In this document: in pieces, positions 1-8,302 of the stretch
How positions within the stretch are numbered: the stretch's first letter is position 1
How the letters are laid out: each line of letters opens with the position of its first letter
NCBI RefSeq assembly: GCF_036322585.1
Contig: NZ_AP024600.1
Coordinates: forward strand, 2,666,001-2,730,000
Reading direction: 5' to 3'
Length of the DNA: 64,000 bases
From: Luteolibacter sp. LG18
GTDB taxonomy: Bacteria; Verrucomicrobiota; Verrucomicrobiia; Verrucomicrobiales; Akkermansiaceae
The notes under the pieces: model-generated
Told to the model about the DNA's origin: nothing
Seen by the model: the letters and a program-made list of their open reading frames with translations, nothing else
Databases searched by the model: none
Translations under genes and position numbers: made by a program

Positions 1-792
1 GTCTTCCAGCGTGAAGGTCTTGAAATGCGGCACCGCGTGCCAGACCTCGGGGCCGAACCGGATCAGCGACCCGAACACCGCCGAGGAGAGCACCAGCGAG
101 ATCGCGAAGTTCGGCCAGCGCGGGCGGAATTTCTGGAGCGCCAGATAGACCCCGATGGTCGAGGCGGAGATCGCCAGCGTCGGCCAATGGGAGTGGGGGA
201 GGGCCCGGATAATCGCGGCGACCAGGCTGGCGAAGGTGCGGGTGCTGTCCGCGCCCATCGCCGCGCCGATTCCGAGAGCCTCCTTCAACTGGGTCACGAT
301 GATCAGCACCGCCGCCCCGGAGGAATAGCCCACCAGCACGCTGCGGGAGATGTATTGCAGCAGGTCGGCGACTTTCAGCAGCGCCCCGGCGATCAGCAGC
401 AGGCCGGACATCAGCACCAGCAGCGGCACCAACTCGGACTCCCGCGACATCAGCGCCGGACTTCCGGCGAACAGGCTGAAAAGCATGAAGGCCGTGGCAT
501 TGGTCGGCCCCAGCGAAGTGTGGCGGGAGCCCGCGAACAGCGGAGCCACCAGCGGGGCGACGATCGCGCACAGCACCCCGAAGATGATCGGAAGCTGGGC
601 GATCGAGGCGAAGGCCATCGCCTGCGGGATCGCCAGCATCGTCACGTTCAGCGCCGCCCGCGCGTCCTGGCGGGCCTTCGGCAGATCATAGCGGCCGAGG
701 CTGGCGGTGAAAGGAAAGGCTTGCACCCGTCCGGCGGAGAAGAAACCTCCGATGTCCCGGAGTCTCCTCGCCAGCGTGCGTTGCCACTTCAT
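1..792 (-). CDS. SulP-family anion permease, N-terminal part (cut by window start)
   Basis: Inner-membrane permease of the SulP (sulfate permease/SLC26) family, which moves sulfate, bicarbonate or related anions. The 264 visible codons run from the ATG at 790-792 to the window edge with no stop. The translation shows the SulP opening: a polar N-terminus, then ALNVTMLAIPQAMAFASIAQ (about residues 46-65), the GPTNATAFMLFSLFAG segment, and several later hydrophobic helices (LLLIAGALLKVADLLQYISR, VLVGYSSGAAVLIIVTQ). The rest of the membrane domain and any C-terminal STAS domain lie outside the window. It begins 12 nt after the stop of the LptF/LptG gene on the same strand, so the two may be co-transcribed. 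The transported anion cannot be read from sequence. Confidence 0.85.
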   Translation of the reverse strand, partial: MKWQRTLARRLRDIGGFFSAGRVQAFPFTASLGRYDLPKARQDARAALNVTMLAIPQAMAFASIAQLPIIFGVLCAIVAPLVAPLFAGSRHTSLGPTNATAFMLFSLFAGSPALMSRESELVPLLVLMSGLLLIAGALLKVADLLQYISRSVLVGYSSGAAVLIIVTQLKEALGIGAAMGADSTRTFASLVAAIIRALPHSHWPTLAISASTIGVYLALQKFRPRWPNFAISLVLSSAVFGSLIRFGPEVWHAVPHFKTFTLED

Positions 793-804
793 ATTCCGGC
801 CAGC

Positions 805-1902
805 TTACCTGAAGCGGGCGCGTCGGAACAACACCAGACCGAGAATCACGCACAACACGTTCGGGGCCCAGAGCGCCGCTTTCATGGCCTCGAGGGTGCG
901 GAATTGGTCGGCCACGAAGGTGGAGAGGAAATAGCCGGCCGCGATCAGCATGCTGAGGATCAGTCCGGTGGAGGTGTCCTGGCGACGGGCTTTCAGGCCG
1001 AGCGGCACCCCGACGAACGCGAAGGCCAGGCAGGCCATGGAGAACGAGTAGCGCTTGGTGATGTCCGCGAGGAAGGTTCGCTTCGCCTGTTCCGGGATCT
1101 TCGGATTGGTATCGAGGAACGCGTGGATCTCGTCCTCGGTCATGGTGCCGGAACGCGGCTTCTTCGGCCGGGAATCGGAGAAGTTCAGGAACCAGTATTT
1201 CGCGTCCTCGGTGAAGGCCGGTTGGTATTCACCCTTGTCGTTCTTGGTTTCGAAATAGGCGCCGTCGAGCGTCAGCGCGAACTGCTGGCGGGCCTGGTCG
1301 ACCTGGAAATCCACGCGGCGGGCGTGGATGTAGGCCGGGGTCGGGCCGTTCGGATCGTTCGGCTTCCGGGTTTGGTACATGTGGAAGCCCACCAGCGCGT
1401 CGCCATCCTTCGCTTCCACGAATACCTTCTGGTTGCTGAAGCGGGACTGCACCGCGCCGGGATCGAGCAGGGCCTTCGGATCCCGCATCACCTCCTTGTA
1501 GATCATGTCGTCGAGGGACGCCTTGGCCTTGGGAGCCACCCTCACGTTCAGCCACATGCACAGGCCGGAAAGCGCCAGCGCCAGGACGAACACCGGGGCC
1601 GAGAGCCGCGGCAGACTGATGCCCGCCACCCGGAACCCGGTCAGCTCCTGCTCCGAGGACAGGCGGCCGAAGACCAGCAGCACCGCGGAGAGGAAGCCCC
1701 ACGGGATCGTGAACATCATCGAGAACGGCAGGATGTTCAGCGCGAAGCGGCCGACCATGCCGAACGGAATCTTTTGCTCCACCAGCAGCGGGCGGATCTG
1801 TTGAAACAGGCTGCCCAGCACCAGCACCAAGGACAGCACGATGATGGCGAAAACCGTGCTCCACAGCACCTGCTTGCCGATGTAACGATCCGAGATCCGC
1901 AT
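805..1902 (-). CDS. LptF/LptG (YjgP/YjgQ) family permease
   Basis: Transmembrane subunit of the LptBFG exporter family, which extracts lipopolysaccharide from the inner membrane. The predicted protein of 365 aa is the usual length. It has the family plan: an N-terminal helix after MRISDRYIGKQ, two further helices to about residue 105, a periplasmic beta-jellyroll region (roughly 110-265), and C-terminal helices containing FAFVGVPLGLKARRQD, a typical LptF/G segment. I prefer the ATG at 1902 because family proteins start with the sequence following it. In-frame upstream starts at 1980 (ATG) and 1995 (TTG) would add a Pro-rich, unmatched leader. I cannot tell LptF from LptG, and no second copy or LptB is in the window. 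Confidence 0.85.
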   Translation of the reverse strand: MRISDRYIGKQVLWSTVFAIIVLSLVLVLGSLFQQIRPLLVEQKIPFGMVGRFALNILPFSMMFTIPWGFLSAVLLVFGRLSSEQELTGFRVAGISLPRLSAPVFVLALALSGLCMWLNVRVAPKAKASLDDMIYKEVMRDPKALLDPGAVQSRFSNQKVFVEAKDGDALVGFHMYQTRKPNDPNGPTPAYIHARRVDFQVDQARQQFALTLDGAYFETKNDKGEYQPAFTEDAKYWFLNFSDSRPKKPRSGTMTEDEIHAFLDTNPKIPEQAKRTFLADITKRYSFSMACLAFAFVGVPLGLKARRQDTSTGLILSMLIAAGYFLSTFVADQFRTLEAMKAALWAPNVLCVILGLVLFRRARFR

Positions 1903-2289
1903 GAAGATGCGGAAGCTTGGGACCGGCAGATGCCGCTGTCGAGGCGGGAGATGGGTAGCTGCCGGAGGCGGGGTTTCCATCCCGGACGGACGCAAACGGC
2001 GGTTATTTTATTCGATCCGGTGTTTTTTGAGAATGATTAAGAACGATTTACAACCTGCTGCAAATCCATTGGAGGAGCGGCAATCCGGCTCCAGCAAAGG
2101 AATCCAGCCCGCTAACTGTTAGTCAGTGGCGGGCCTAATTTCCTTGTCCCCCCTCCCCCCCGGCAGGGTATCACATGGGCAATCTCGGATGCTTAGGCAG
2201 TGCGCTGTCACGTACTGCAACCGGCACCACCCACCCGAAAACCCGTGACTGAACACACCGAAGTGCATACTGGCTCCCCCCAGGACCCG

Positions 2290-2871
2290 ATGCTGACGCG
2301 TCGGAAAACCCTCGCCACTCTCGGCTTCACTGGCCTCGCGCTCGCGGCTTCCGCCAGCCCTCTCAAGGCGGCGTTCTTCCAAAAGCTCGGGTCGAACATC
2401 GATCTCGCCGATCTCCCGCCTGAATGGTGCGCCCATCAAGGCAGCCTGCTCGGCGAATACGCGGCCTTCCTGGCCGGTCTCAAACTCACCCGCATCACCC
2501 CGCGTCAGGTGATCGAATCCCACGCCAAGGAACACCAGGGCGTGTGGAACGGCATCCCGCCGAAAGTCTACTGGCGCCAGATCGTCCCGACCCTCCAGGT
2601 CGTGGACCGTGTGGCCGCCGAATTGAACATGCCGCTCAAGGAACTGGTCTCCGCCTACCGGAGCCCGGCCTACAACGCCCGCTGCCCGGGAGCGAAGAGC
2701 TCGTCCTGGCACCAGGCGAACGTCGCCTGCGACATCGTTTTCCCCACCTCCGCCTATCAGGTGACCGCCGTGACGCGGAACCTGCGCGACCGCGGCCTGT
2801 TCAAGGGCGGCGTCGGCAGTTACCCCGGCTTCACCCACGTCGACACGCGCGGCGTGAACGTGAACTGGTGA
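2290..2871 (+). CDS. Tat-exported peptidase M15A / DUF882-type protein
   Basis: Predicted secreted zinc peptidase of the M15 (D-Ala-D-Ala carboxypeptidase-like, YcbK/DUF882) group, acting on peptidoglycan. From the ATG at 2290 the protein is 193 aa and opens with a twin-arginine leader (LTRRKTLATLGFTGLALAASA). Zinc-site candidates are H141 and D148 in SSWHQANVACD and H183 in THVDTRG, which matches the HxxxxxxD...H layout of M15A enzymes. A longer reading from a GTG at 2200 would bury the Tat leader and is less likely. The gene stands alone and is followed by a strong hairpin with a T-run. Confidence 0.75.
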   Translation: MLTRRKTLATLGFTGLALAASASPLKAAFFQKLGSNIDLADLPPEWCAHQGSLLGEYAAFLAGLKLTRITPRQVIESHAKEHQGVWNGIPPKVYWRQIVPTLQVVDRVAAELNMPLKELVSAYRSPAYNARCPGAKSSSWHQANVACDIVFPTSAYQVTAVTRNLRDRGLFKGGVGSYPGFTHVDTRGVNVNW

Positions 2872-2882
2872 GATGGATTTCC

Positions 2883-2916
2883 AAGGCGCGCGGGGCATCG
2901 CTTCGCGCGCTTTTTT
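2883..2916 (+). terminator. Rho-independent terminator after the M15 peptidase
   Basis: GCGCGCG (2886-2892) pairs with CGCGCGC (2904-2910) around an 11-nt loop, and six T residues follow. It starts 12 nt after the peptidase stop codon. The next 217 bases, up to the xth stop, show nothing recognisable. Confidence 0.8.
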
Positions 2917-3133
2917 GCGCCCCGGTGGCGCGCCGGACCGGCGGCCCATTTGAGCGTTCCCCCTGAAAACACCGCTGGCACCGGAGGGGGAGACTCCCGG
3001 TGCCGAGGGGAAAGCGGAAGGGGATGTGTGTTGGGAACAGAACCAGGGGAACAGCAATTCCCTGACGCCGCGACCTTATCAAATCCAACGGGTTCCACCA
3101 TTCCGCCATCACGTAGGCGGGATCGCGGAGGCC

Positions 3134-3892
3134 TCAACCCAGGGTGATGCCCACCGGGCAGTGGTCGGAGCCGTGGACGTGCGGCAGGATCCAGGCGTCC
3201 TTCACGTTCCCCATGAAGGCTGGGGTCGCGCCGAAGTAGTCGATACGCCACCCGACGTTGTTCTGGCGGGCGTTCGCGCGGTAGGACCACCACGAATAGT
3301 GACCGGGTTGGTCGGGGTGGAAATGGCGGAAGGTGTCGGTGAAGCCGGCACCGAGGAGTTCGGTGAAGCTGGCGCGCTCCTCGTCGGAGAAGCCGGGGTT
3401 CTTGCGGTTCGAGGCCGGGCGGGCGAGGTCGATCTCGTGGTGGGCCACGTTCAGGTCGCCGCAGAAGATGACCGGCTTGTGTTTGGCGTGGGTCAGCAGG
3501 TGGTTCCGGAATGCGGCGTCCCATTCGAGACGGTAGGGGAGACGGCGCAGCTCGTCCTGAGCGTTCGGGGTGTAGACGTTCACCAAGGTGAAATCGGGAT
3601 ACTCCAGCGTCAGCACCCGGCCCTCCTTGTCATGGTCCTCGATGCCCATGCCTTCGTGGACATTGAGCGGCTCCTCGCGGGTGAAGACCGCCACGCCGGA
3701 GTAGCCGGGCTTCTGGGCGGAGTTCCAGAACGCGTGGTAGCCTGCGAGCTCCGGCGGCACGGTGACCTGCTCACGGCGGGCCTTGGTTTCCTGGAGGCAG
3801 AGGATGTCCGGTTTCTCCGTGCCCACGAAGTCGCCGAAGCCCTTGCCGAGCACCGCGCGGATGCCATTCACGTTCCATGAGAGGAGTTTCAT
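3134..3892 (-). CDS. xth: Exodeoxyribonuclease III (AP endonuclease)
   Basis: Mg-dependent 3'-5' exonuclease and class II AP endonuclease for base excision repair. The 252-aa product has the whole EEP-fold signature: MKLLSWNVNGIRA at the N-terminus (Asn8), LQETK (Glu35, metal ligand), GDLNVAHHEIDLARP, HYSWWSYR, RIDYF, and GSDHCPVGI with the catalytic His near the C-terminus. The start at 3892 is fixed by the conserved MKLLSWNVNG. The frame is open further upstream, but those residues come from an intergenic nonamer array and are not protein-like. It lies downstream of rplM-rpsI on the same strand, separated from them by a terminator hairpin. Confidence 0.93.
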   Translation of the reverse strand: MKLLSWNVNGIRAVLGKGFGDFVGTEKPDILCLQETKARREQVTVPPELAGYHAFWNSAQKPGYSGVAVFTREEPLNVHEGMGIEDHDKEGRVLTLEYPDFTLVNVYTPNAQDELRRLPYRLEWDAAFRNHLLTHAKHKPVIFCGDLNVAHHEIDLARPASNRKNPGFSDEERASFTELLGAGFTDTFRHFHPDQPGHYSWWSYRANARQNNVGWRIDYFGATPAFMGNVKDAWILPHVHGSDHCPVGITLG

Positions 3893-3951
3893 GGGGAGAA
3901 GAGGACGCGGGATGGGGCGGCTGGGAAAGCGAAAAGCGCGCTTCCTCTGAT

Positions 3952-3987
3952 ATGACCTATGGGTCCCATAAGTCCTATAGGACCCAT
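3952..3987. repeat. Tandem nonamer array (4 x 9 nt, ARGTCCYAT-like)
   Basis: Four consecutive 9-nt words in exact register: ATGACCTAT, GGGTCCCAT, AAGTCCTAT, AGGACCCAT. Several are partly self-complementary. The array lies in the spacer between rpsI and xth, about 60 nt before the xth start codon and past the rpsI terminator. It resembles the heptamer arrays at 8258-8285, 26178-26275 and 60864-60959 in design but has a different period. Confidence 0.75.
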
Positions 3988-4017
3988 ATCTCTGGGAGGC
4001 GGCTTTCCCTCCCAACA

Positions 4018-4051
4018 AAAAAGCCGCATCCCGTGAAGGATGCGGCTTTTT
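4018..4051 (-). terminator. Terminator after rpsI (reads both ways)
   Basis: AAAAAGCCGCATCC (4018-4031) pairs perfectly with GGATGCGGCTTTTT (4038-4051) around a 6-nt loop. The A/T ends give a U-run in either direction. It lies 16 nt beyond the rpsI stop and should end the rplM-rpsI transcript before xth. Confidence 0.9.
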
Positions 4052-4067
4052 CCAAAGTGCGATTCGC

Positions 4068-4466
4068 TTAGCGCTTCGAGAACTGGAAGCGGGCGCGGGC
4101 GCCGGGCTGACCGGACTTCTTGCGTTCCTTCATGCGCGGGTCGCGGGTCAGGAAGCCGAGCGGCTTGATCAGCTTGCGGGTTTCCGGGTCGTGCAGGTTG
4201 AGGGCACGGGAAACCGCGTGGCGGATGGCGACGGCCTGGGCCGGGGTGCCACCACCCTTGACGACCACGTTGAGGTCGAACTTGTTGACAAGCGCGGCGG
4301 CCTGGAAGGGAGCCAGAACGGAGTTCTGGAGCTCGACGGTCGGAAGGTAGTCTTCGAAAAGGCGGCCGTTGATGGTGATCTGGCCGGTGCCTTCGGTCAT
4401 CCAAACGCGGGCGACGGCGGTCTTGCGTCGGCCGGTGGCGCTGTGCGTGGTGGCGGTGGTGGACAT
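4068..4466 (-). CDS. rpsI: 30S ribosomal protein S9
   Basis: Small-subunit ribosomal protein that contacts P-site tRNA. The 132-aa product has the S9 signature ATGRRKTAVARVWM at the start, the FKG-type core, the conserved LTRDPRMKERKK segment, and the invariant C-terminal FSKR tail whose last Arg reaches the P-site tRNA anticodon loop. The start at 4466 (MSTTATTHSATGRRK) gives the usual length; upstream in-frame residues fall inside the rplM spacer. It follows rplM by 19 nt, the conserved bacterial rplM-rpsI order. Confidence 0.97.
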   Translation of the reverse strand: MSTTATTHSATGRRKTAVARVWMTEGTGQITINGRLFEDYLPTVELQNSVLAPFQAAALVNKFDLNVVVKGGGTPAQAVAIRHAVSRALNLHDPETRKLIKPLGFLTRDPRMKERKKSGQPGARARFQFSKR

Positions 4467-4485
4467 GTTGAAAAGTGAGCTGGGA

Positions 4486-4917
4486 TTAGCGGACTTCGCG
4501 AACGGCCGGCTGCTGGGCTTCGTGCGGGTGCTCGGCACCGGCGTAAACCTTGAGCTTGCCGAACTGGCTGCGGCCGAGGCGGGTCTTCGGGATCATGCCC
4601 CAGACGGCGTTCTCGACAAGCAGAACCGGGCGGCGCTTGCGGATCATGCGCGGGGTTTCCACCTTCTTGCCGCCGACGTAGCCGGAGAAGCGGGTGTAGA
4701 TCTTGTCGATTTCCTTGGTGCCGGTGAGGCGCACGTGCTCGGCATTGATCACGATGACGAAATCGCCGGTGTCGACGTGGGTGGTGAAGATGGGCTTGCC
4801 CTTGCCGCGCAGGAGATTGGCGGCCTCGACGGCGACTTGACCCAGGACCTTGTCCTTGGCGTCGATCACATACCACTTGCGCTCGACTTCGTGAGGCTTG
4901 GCGGAAAACGTTTTCAT
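4486..4917 (-). CDS. rplM: 50S ribosomal protein L13
   Basis: Early-assembly large-subunit protein. The 143-aa product begins [20 protein letters not shown] and has the L13 core, with [37 protein letters not shown] and the [22 protein letters not shown] motif (a variant of the family ...AVxGMLPKNxLG). The start at 4917 fits family length. It is the first gene of a two-gene operon with rpsI and is served by a promoter 60-90 nt upstream. Confidence 0.97.
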   Translation of the reverse strand: MKTFSAKPHEVERKWYVIDAKDKVLGQVAVEAANLLRGKGKPIFTTHVDTGDFVIVINAEHVRLTGTKEIDKIYTRFSGYVGGKKVETPRMIRKRRPVLLVENAVWGMIPKTRLGRSQFGKLKVYAGAEHPHEAQQPAVREVR

Positions 4918-4978
4918 GGCGAATCGTGAAATGCCTCCGGGGATCGCAACCGGCTTGCTCGCGGGCGGAGGGGCGCGC

Positions 4979-5007
4979 AATCTAGGGACCACCCTCGGGG
5001 GTGTCAA
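4979..5007 (-). promoter_or_regulatory. Sigma-70-type promoter for rplM-rpsI
   Basis: Read on the minus strand: TTGACA (5007-5002), a 17-nt spacer, then TAGATT (4984-4979). The -35 box is a perfect match to consensus and the spacing is optimal. It ends about 60 nt before the rplM start. This is the only promoter in the window that I can call from sequence with confidence, and it fits a highly expressed ribosomal operon. Confidence 0.75.
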
Positions 5008-5179
5008 CCGGGAAATCGCTAAAAAGAGGCGGGTTGGCCATGGTTCGAGTGCCGATGGACTCTAAAAAGAATCCGTCCCCGAGGATGGGGGACCCGGCGG
5101 CGGCAGGCAAATTTGAAATTCCCGGGCCCCGGCGGCTCGGGACTTGACGCTGCCGGGCGGTGCAGGGTCCGGTGGGGCC

Positions 5180-6334
5180 GTGGATCTGGTGACTCACGCA
5201 GTGATGGGGGCGGCCATCGGGGAGCTGTTGCTGGGCAGGAAGCTCGGCAACCGGGCCTTGGCATGGGGAGGATTGCTGGGAGCGCTTCCAGACCTGCTCG
5301 ACGCCCTGTTGTGGATGTGCTCGAGCGAGGCGTGGTTTGTCACCTTGCACCGCGGGATCAGCCATTCCCTGCTGCTGATCGGGATCGCGGCATTCGCGCT
5401 GCCGCTGTGGTTGGTCCGGCTGTGGAAGAAGGATAAGGTTGAGCGTGGCCGGGCGACGGCCTTCGTGGCCGTGGGGCTGGGAGCCCATGTCTTGCTGGAT
5501 TGCCTCACGGTGGAGGGGGCGAAGCTGCTGGCTCCGTTTTCGGATCTGCCGGTGGCGCTCAATTGCCTCTTCGATCCGGACCTGTTCATCACGGTGCCGG
5601 TGCTGGTGACCGTGCTGTGGCTGGCGTTTTTGAAACGGGAGATCCCCAAGCGGCCGAGGAAGGGCAGCAAGGCAGCGGCCGCCAAGGGTCTGAAACTCAC
5701 GGCCCGGGAGAAGCTCGCAGCCCGCGGCTTGGCGGTGGCGGTCATCTACATGGCGCTCGCGGCCGGGCTGAAAGGCTGGGTGTCGTCCGGGTTCGATGCG
5801 GATCTCCAGCGCCGTCAGGCGACCTTCTCACGCCGGATGGAGGCACCCACGCCTTATAATATCCTCCTCTGGCGGTCGGTGGTGGACCGCGGGACCGAGC
5901 TCTGGATCGGCTACAAGTCGGTGTTCGAGAGCCGGGAGACCCCGGTCCGGTGGGTGGTGGTGCCGAAGGGGCGCGAGTATGCCGCGCCTTTCGCCGAAGA
6001 AGCCGGGGTCAAGGCTGTCAGCCGTTTCAGCGACGGCTGGTGGGTGGCCCGCCCTGTCGCGAAGGGCGTGTGGCTCGCCGATCTCCGGTTCGGGGAAACC
6101 CGCGGCTGGGAGCGGAAAGCGACCGTCGACCTGCGGCCGACCGTGCACTGGCAGTGGTCGAAGGCCGAAGACAAGGCCACGCTGCGGAAAATCCAGTCCG
6201 GAGCCCGCAATGTCCCCGAGTCCCTGAAACGCCTGGTCTTCCGGATTTTCGGAAACCGCACGGACTGGGAAGGCAATCCCCGCCTCACCGGCAACCCCGG
6301 CAGTTTGCCCGAGGTTCTGGAAGCGGTGGAGTGA
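5180..6334 (+). CDS. DUF457/YdjM-type membrane-bound metal-dependent hydrolase
   Basis: Inner-membrane protein of the YdjM/DUF457 group, annotated as metal-dependent hydrolases with no proven substrate. The 384-aa product starts VDLVTHAVMGAAIGE (GTG at 5180), the usual family opening. The conserved histidine motifs are present: an early TH, LHRGISHSLLL (about residues 55-65) and LGAHVLLDCLT (about 100-110), interleaved with four or five hydrophobic helices. The C-terminal half (about 200-384) is soluble and basic. A TTG at 5144 is in frame but would add 12 unmatched residues. It is divergent from rplM and convergent with glmS. Confidence 0.75.
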   Translation: MDLVTHAVMGAAIGELLLGRKLGNRALAWGGLLGALPDLLDALLWMCSSEAWFVTLHRGISHSLLLIGIAAFALPLWLVRLWKKDKVERGRATAFVAVGLGAHVLLDCLTVEGAKLLAPFSDLPVALNCLFDPDLFITVPVLVTVLWLAFLKREIPKRPRKGSKAAAAKGLKLTAREKLAARGLAVAVIYMALAAGLKGWVSSGFDADLQRRQATFSRRMEAPTPYNILLWRSVVDRGTELWIGYKSVFESRETPVRWVVVPKGREYAAPFAEEAGVKAVSRFSDGWWVARPVAKGVWLADLRFGETRGWERKATVDLRPTVHWQWSKAEDKATLRKIQSGARNVPESLKRLVFRIFGNRTDWEGNPRLTGNPGSLPEVLEAVE

Positions 6335-6407
6335 GGCTCGATTCCGTGAAGGTCCAAACGCTGCGCGCGGCTTGGGAGCAAACCGGCGCAGATCGTTGAG
6401 GGTGGGG

Positions 6408-8249
6408 TTACTCCACCGTCACACTCTTCGCGAGGTTGCGGGGCTGGTCGATCTCGCAACCGCGGGCATTGGCCACGTGGTAGGCGAAGAGCTGGAGCGC
6501 CACGGCGGCCGGGATGGTGGCCACCAGCGGATGGGTGCGGGGGATCTCGATCACGTCGTCCATCACCGCGGCGGCCTCGTGGTCGCCCTCGGTGATCACG
6601 CCCAGGATGCGGGCACCGCGGGCGCGGCATTCCTCGACGTTGCCGAGGGTTTTGTCCTTGCCCGGAATGTCGCAGGCCAGCGCGATCACCGGCGTGTCCT
6701 TTTCCAGCAGGGCGATCGGGCCGTGCTTGAGTTCCGCGGCGTGGTAGCCCTCGGCGTGGATGTAGGAGATTTCCTTGAGCTTCAGCGCGCCTTCCAGCGC
6801 CACCGGATACATCGGGCCGCGGCCGATGAAGAACGAGTGCTCGTTCTTCGCGTAGCGTTCGGCGATTTCCTGGATGTGGTCGCTCTGTTGCACGGTGCGC
6901 TCGACGAGCGCCGGGATGGACTCGATCGCCTTGGCGAGCTGCATGCCGTCCTCGCGGGAGAAGCGTCGGCCGCGGCCGAGCTTGAGCGCCATCATCAGCA
7001 GGATCGCGACCTGACAGGTGAAAGCCTTGGTGGAGGCCACCGAGATTTCCGGACCGGCGTGGAGATAGACGCCGCGGGAGGTTTCGCGGGCGATGGTGGA
7101 GCCGACGACGTTGCAGAGGCTCATCACGAACGCGCCCTTCTGGATCGCCTCGCGCACGGCCGCCAGGGTGTCGGCGGTCTCGCCGGACTGGGAAATGGCG
7201 ACGACGAGGTCGTTGCGGCTGACGATCGGATTGCGGTAGCGGAATTCCGCCGCTTGCTGGACCTCGGCCGGGATGTTGGCGAGGTCCTCGAAGGCGTATT
7301 CGCCCACCAGACCGGCATGCAGCGAGGTGCCGCAGCCGACCAGCACCACGCGGGAGATTTCAGCCAGTTCGCGCGGCGAAGTGCCCATGCCGGAGAGCAC
7401 GGAGGTGCCGAGATTGAAATCGAGGCGGCCGCGGATCGCGTTGGCCAAGGCATCCGGCTGCTCGTGGATCTCCTTGAGCATGAAGTGCTCGTAGCCGCCC
7501 TTCTCCGCCGCGGTGGCGTCGAAGCCGAGCTCGGCGATCTCGCGGGTCACCGGCACGTTGTTCAGGTCGCGGATGTCGATGGAGTCCGCGGTGACCGTGG
7601 CGATGTCGTTGTCGTTGAGATAAATGACCCGCTGGGTGTGGGAGAGGATCGCGGAGGCATCGGAGGCGATGATGGTTTCGCCCTCGCCCACGCCGATCAC
7701 GATCGGGCTGCCGCGGCGGGCGGTCACGATCTTGCCCGGCTCACGGGAAGACAGCACGGCGATGCCGAAGGTGCCTTCCACCTGGTGGAGGGCATCGCAG
7801 ACGGACTGGAACAGGTTGCTCTTGTAGCAATCCCCGATCAGGTGGGAGAGGACTTCGGTGTCCGTGTCCGAGAGGAACAGGTGGCCCTTCGCCTCGAGGC
7901 GGGCGCGCAGGGAACGGTAGTTCTCGATGATGCCGTTGTGGACCAGCGCGATGTCCCCGGTCTGGTCGAGGTGCGGGTGGGCGTTCGCCTCGGTGGGCGG
8001 GCCGTGGGTGGCCCAGCGGGTGTGGGCGATGCCGGTGCCGCTGCGGGTGAAGCGCTCGGCCGGCCATTCGGCGCGGGCCTTGTCGCTCAGGGCCGAGACT
8101 TTTCCCGGGGCCTTGGTGACGACGATCTTACCATCGTCCAGCAGGGCCACGCCCGCGGAATCATAGCCGCGGTATTCGAGCCTTCTCAATCCGTTGATGA
8201 GGACGGACGCCGCGTCCGCTTTTCCGAGGTATCCGACAATGCCGCACAT
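6408..8249 (-). CDS. glmS: Glutamine--fructose-6-phosphate aminotransferase
   Basis: First committed step of amino-sugar synthesis: fructose-6-phosphate plus glutamine gives glucosamine-6-phosphate. The 613-aa length is standard. The N-terminal glutaminase domain opens MCGIVGYLG with nucleophile Cys2 and holds RWATHGPPTEANAHPH. Two SIS domains follow, with GCGTSLHAG and SQSGETADTLAAV in the first. The C-terminus ends LAKSVTVE, the conserved tail. It is the last gene of a glmM - GlmU-like - glmS run on the minus strand. The upstream spacer is only 53 nt and is filled by a heptamer array, so there is no room for a glmS ribozyme. Confidence 0.97.
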   Translation of the reverse strand: MCGIVGYLGKADAASVLINGLRRLEYRGYDSAGVALLDDGKIVVTKAPGKVSALSDKARAEWPAERFTRSGTGIAHTRWATHGPPTEANAHPHLDQTGDIALVHNGIIENYRSLRARLEAKGHLFLSDTDTEVLSHLIGDCYKSNLFQSVCDALHQVEGTFGIAVLSSREPGKIVTARRGSPIVIGVGEGETIIASDASAILSHTQRVIYLNDNDIATVTADSIDIRDLNNVPVTREIAELGFDATAAEKGGYEHFMLKEIHEQPDALANAIRGRLDFNLGTSVLSGMGTSPRELAEISRVVLVGCGTSLHAGLVGEYAFEDLANIPAEVQQAAEFRYRNPIVSRNDLVVAISQSGETADTLAAVREAIQKGAFVMSLCNVVGSTIARETSRGVYLHAGPEISVASTKAFTCQVAILLMMALKLGRGRRFSREDGMQLAKAIESIPALVERTVQQSDHIQEIAERYAKNEHSFFIGRGPMYPVALEGALKLKEISYIHAEGYHAAELKHGPIALLEKDTPVIALACDIPGKDKTLGNVEECRARGARILGVITEGDHEAAAVMDDVIEIPRTHPLVATIPAAVALQLFAYHVANARGCEIDQPRNLAKSVTVE

Positions 8250-8257
8250 GGTGGGGA

Positions 8258-8285
8258 AATGACTAATGACTAAATCCTAATGACT
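8258..8285. repeat. Tandem heptamer array in the glmU-like/glmS spacer
   Basis: Four consecutive 7-nt words in exact register: AATGACT (8258-8264), AATGACT (8265-8271), AAATCCT (8272-8278, degenerate), AATGACT (8279-8285). On the minus (transcribed) strand the word is AGTCATT. The array ends 9 nt before the glmS start codon, so it occupies the place of a ribosome binding site. Confidence 0.8.
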
Positions 8286-8302
8286 AAACGAGGAGGAGCA
8301 GA

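Noticed and set aside
25..2040. A 671-aa plus-strand frame across the SulP and LptF/LptG genes
   Set aside because: Composition is Arg/His/Glu-rich shadow typical of GC-rich antisense frames; both real genes lie on the minus strand and have strong family matches.
8250..8302. Possible glmS ribozyme upstream of glmS
   Set aside because: The gap is only 53 nt and is filled by the heptamer array; there is no room for the ribozyme core.
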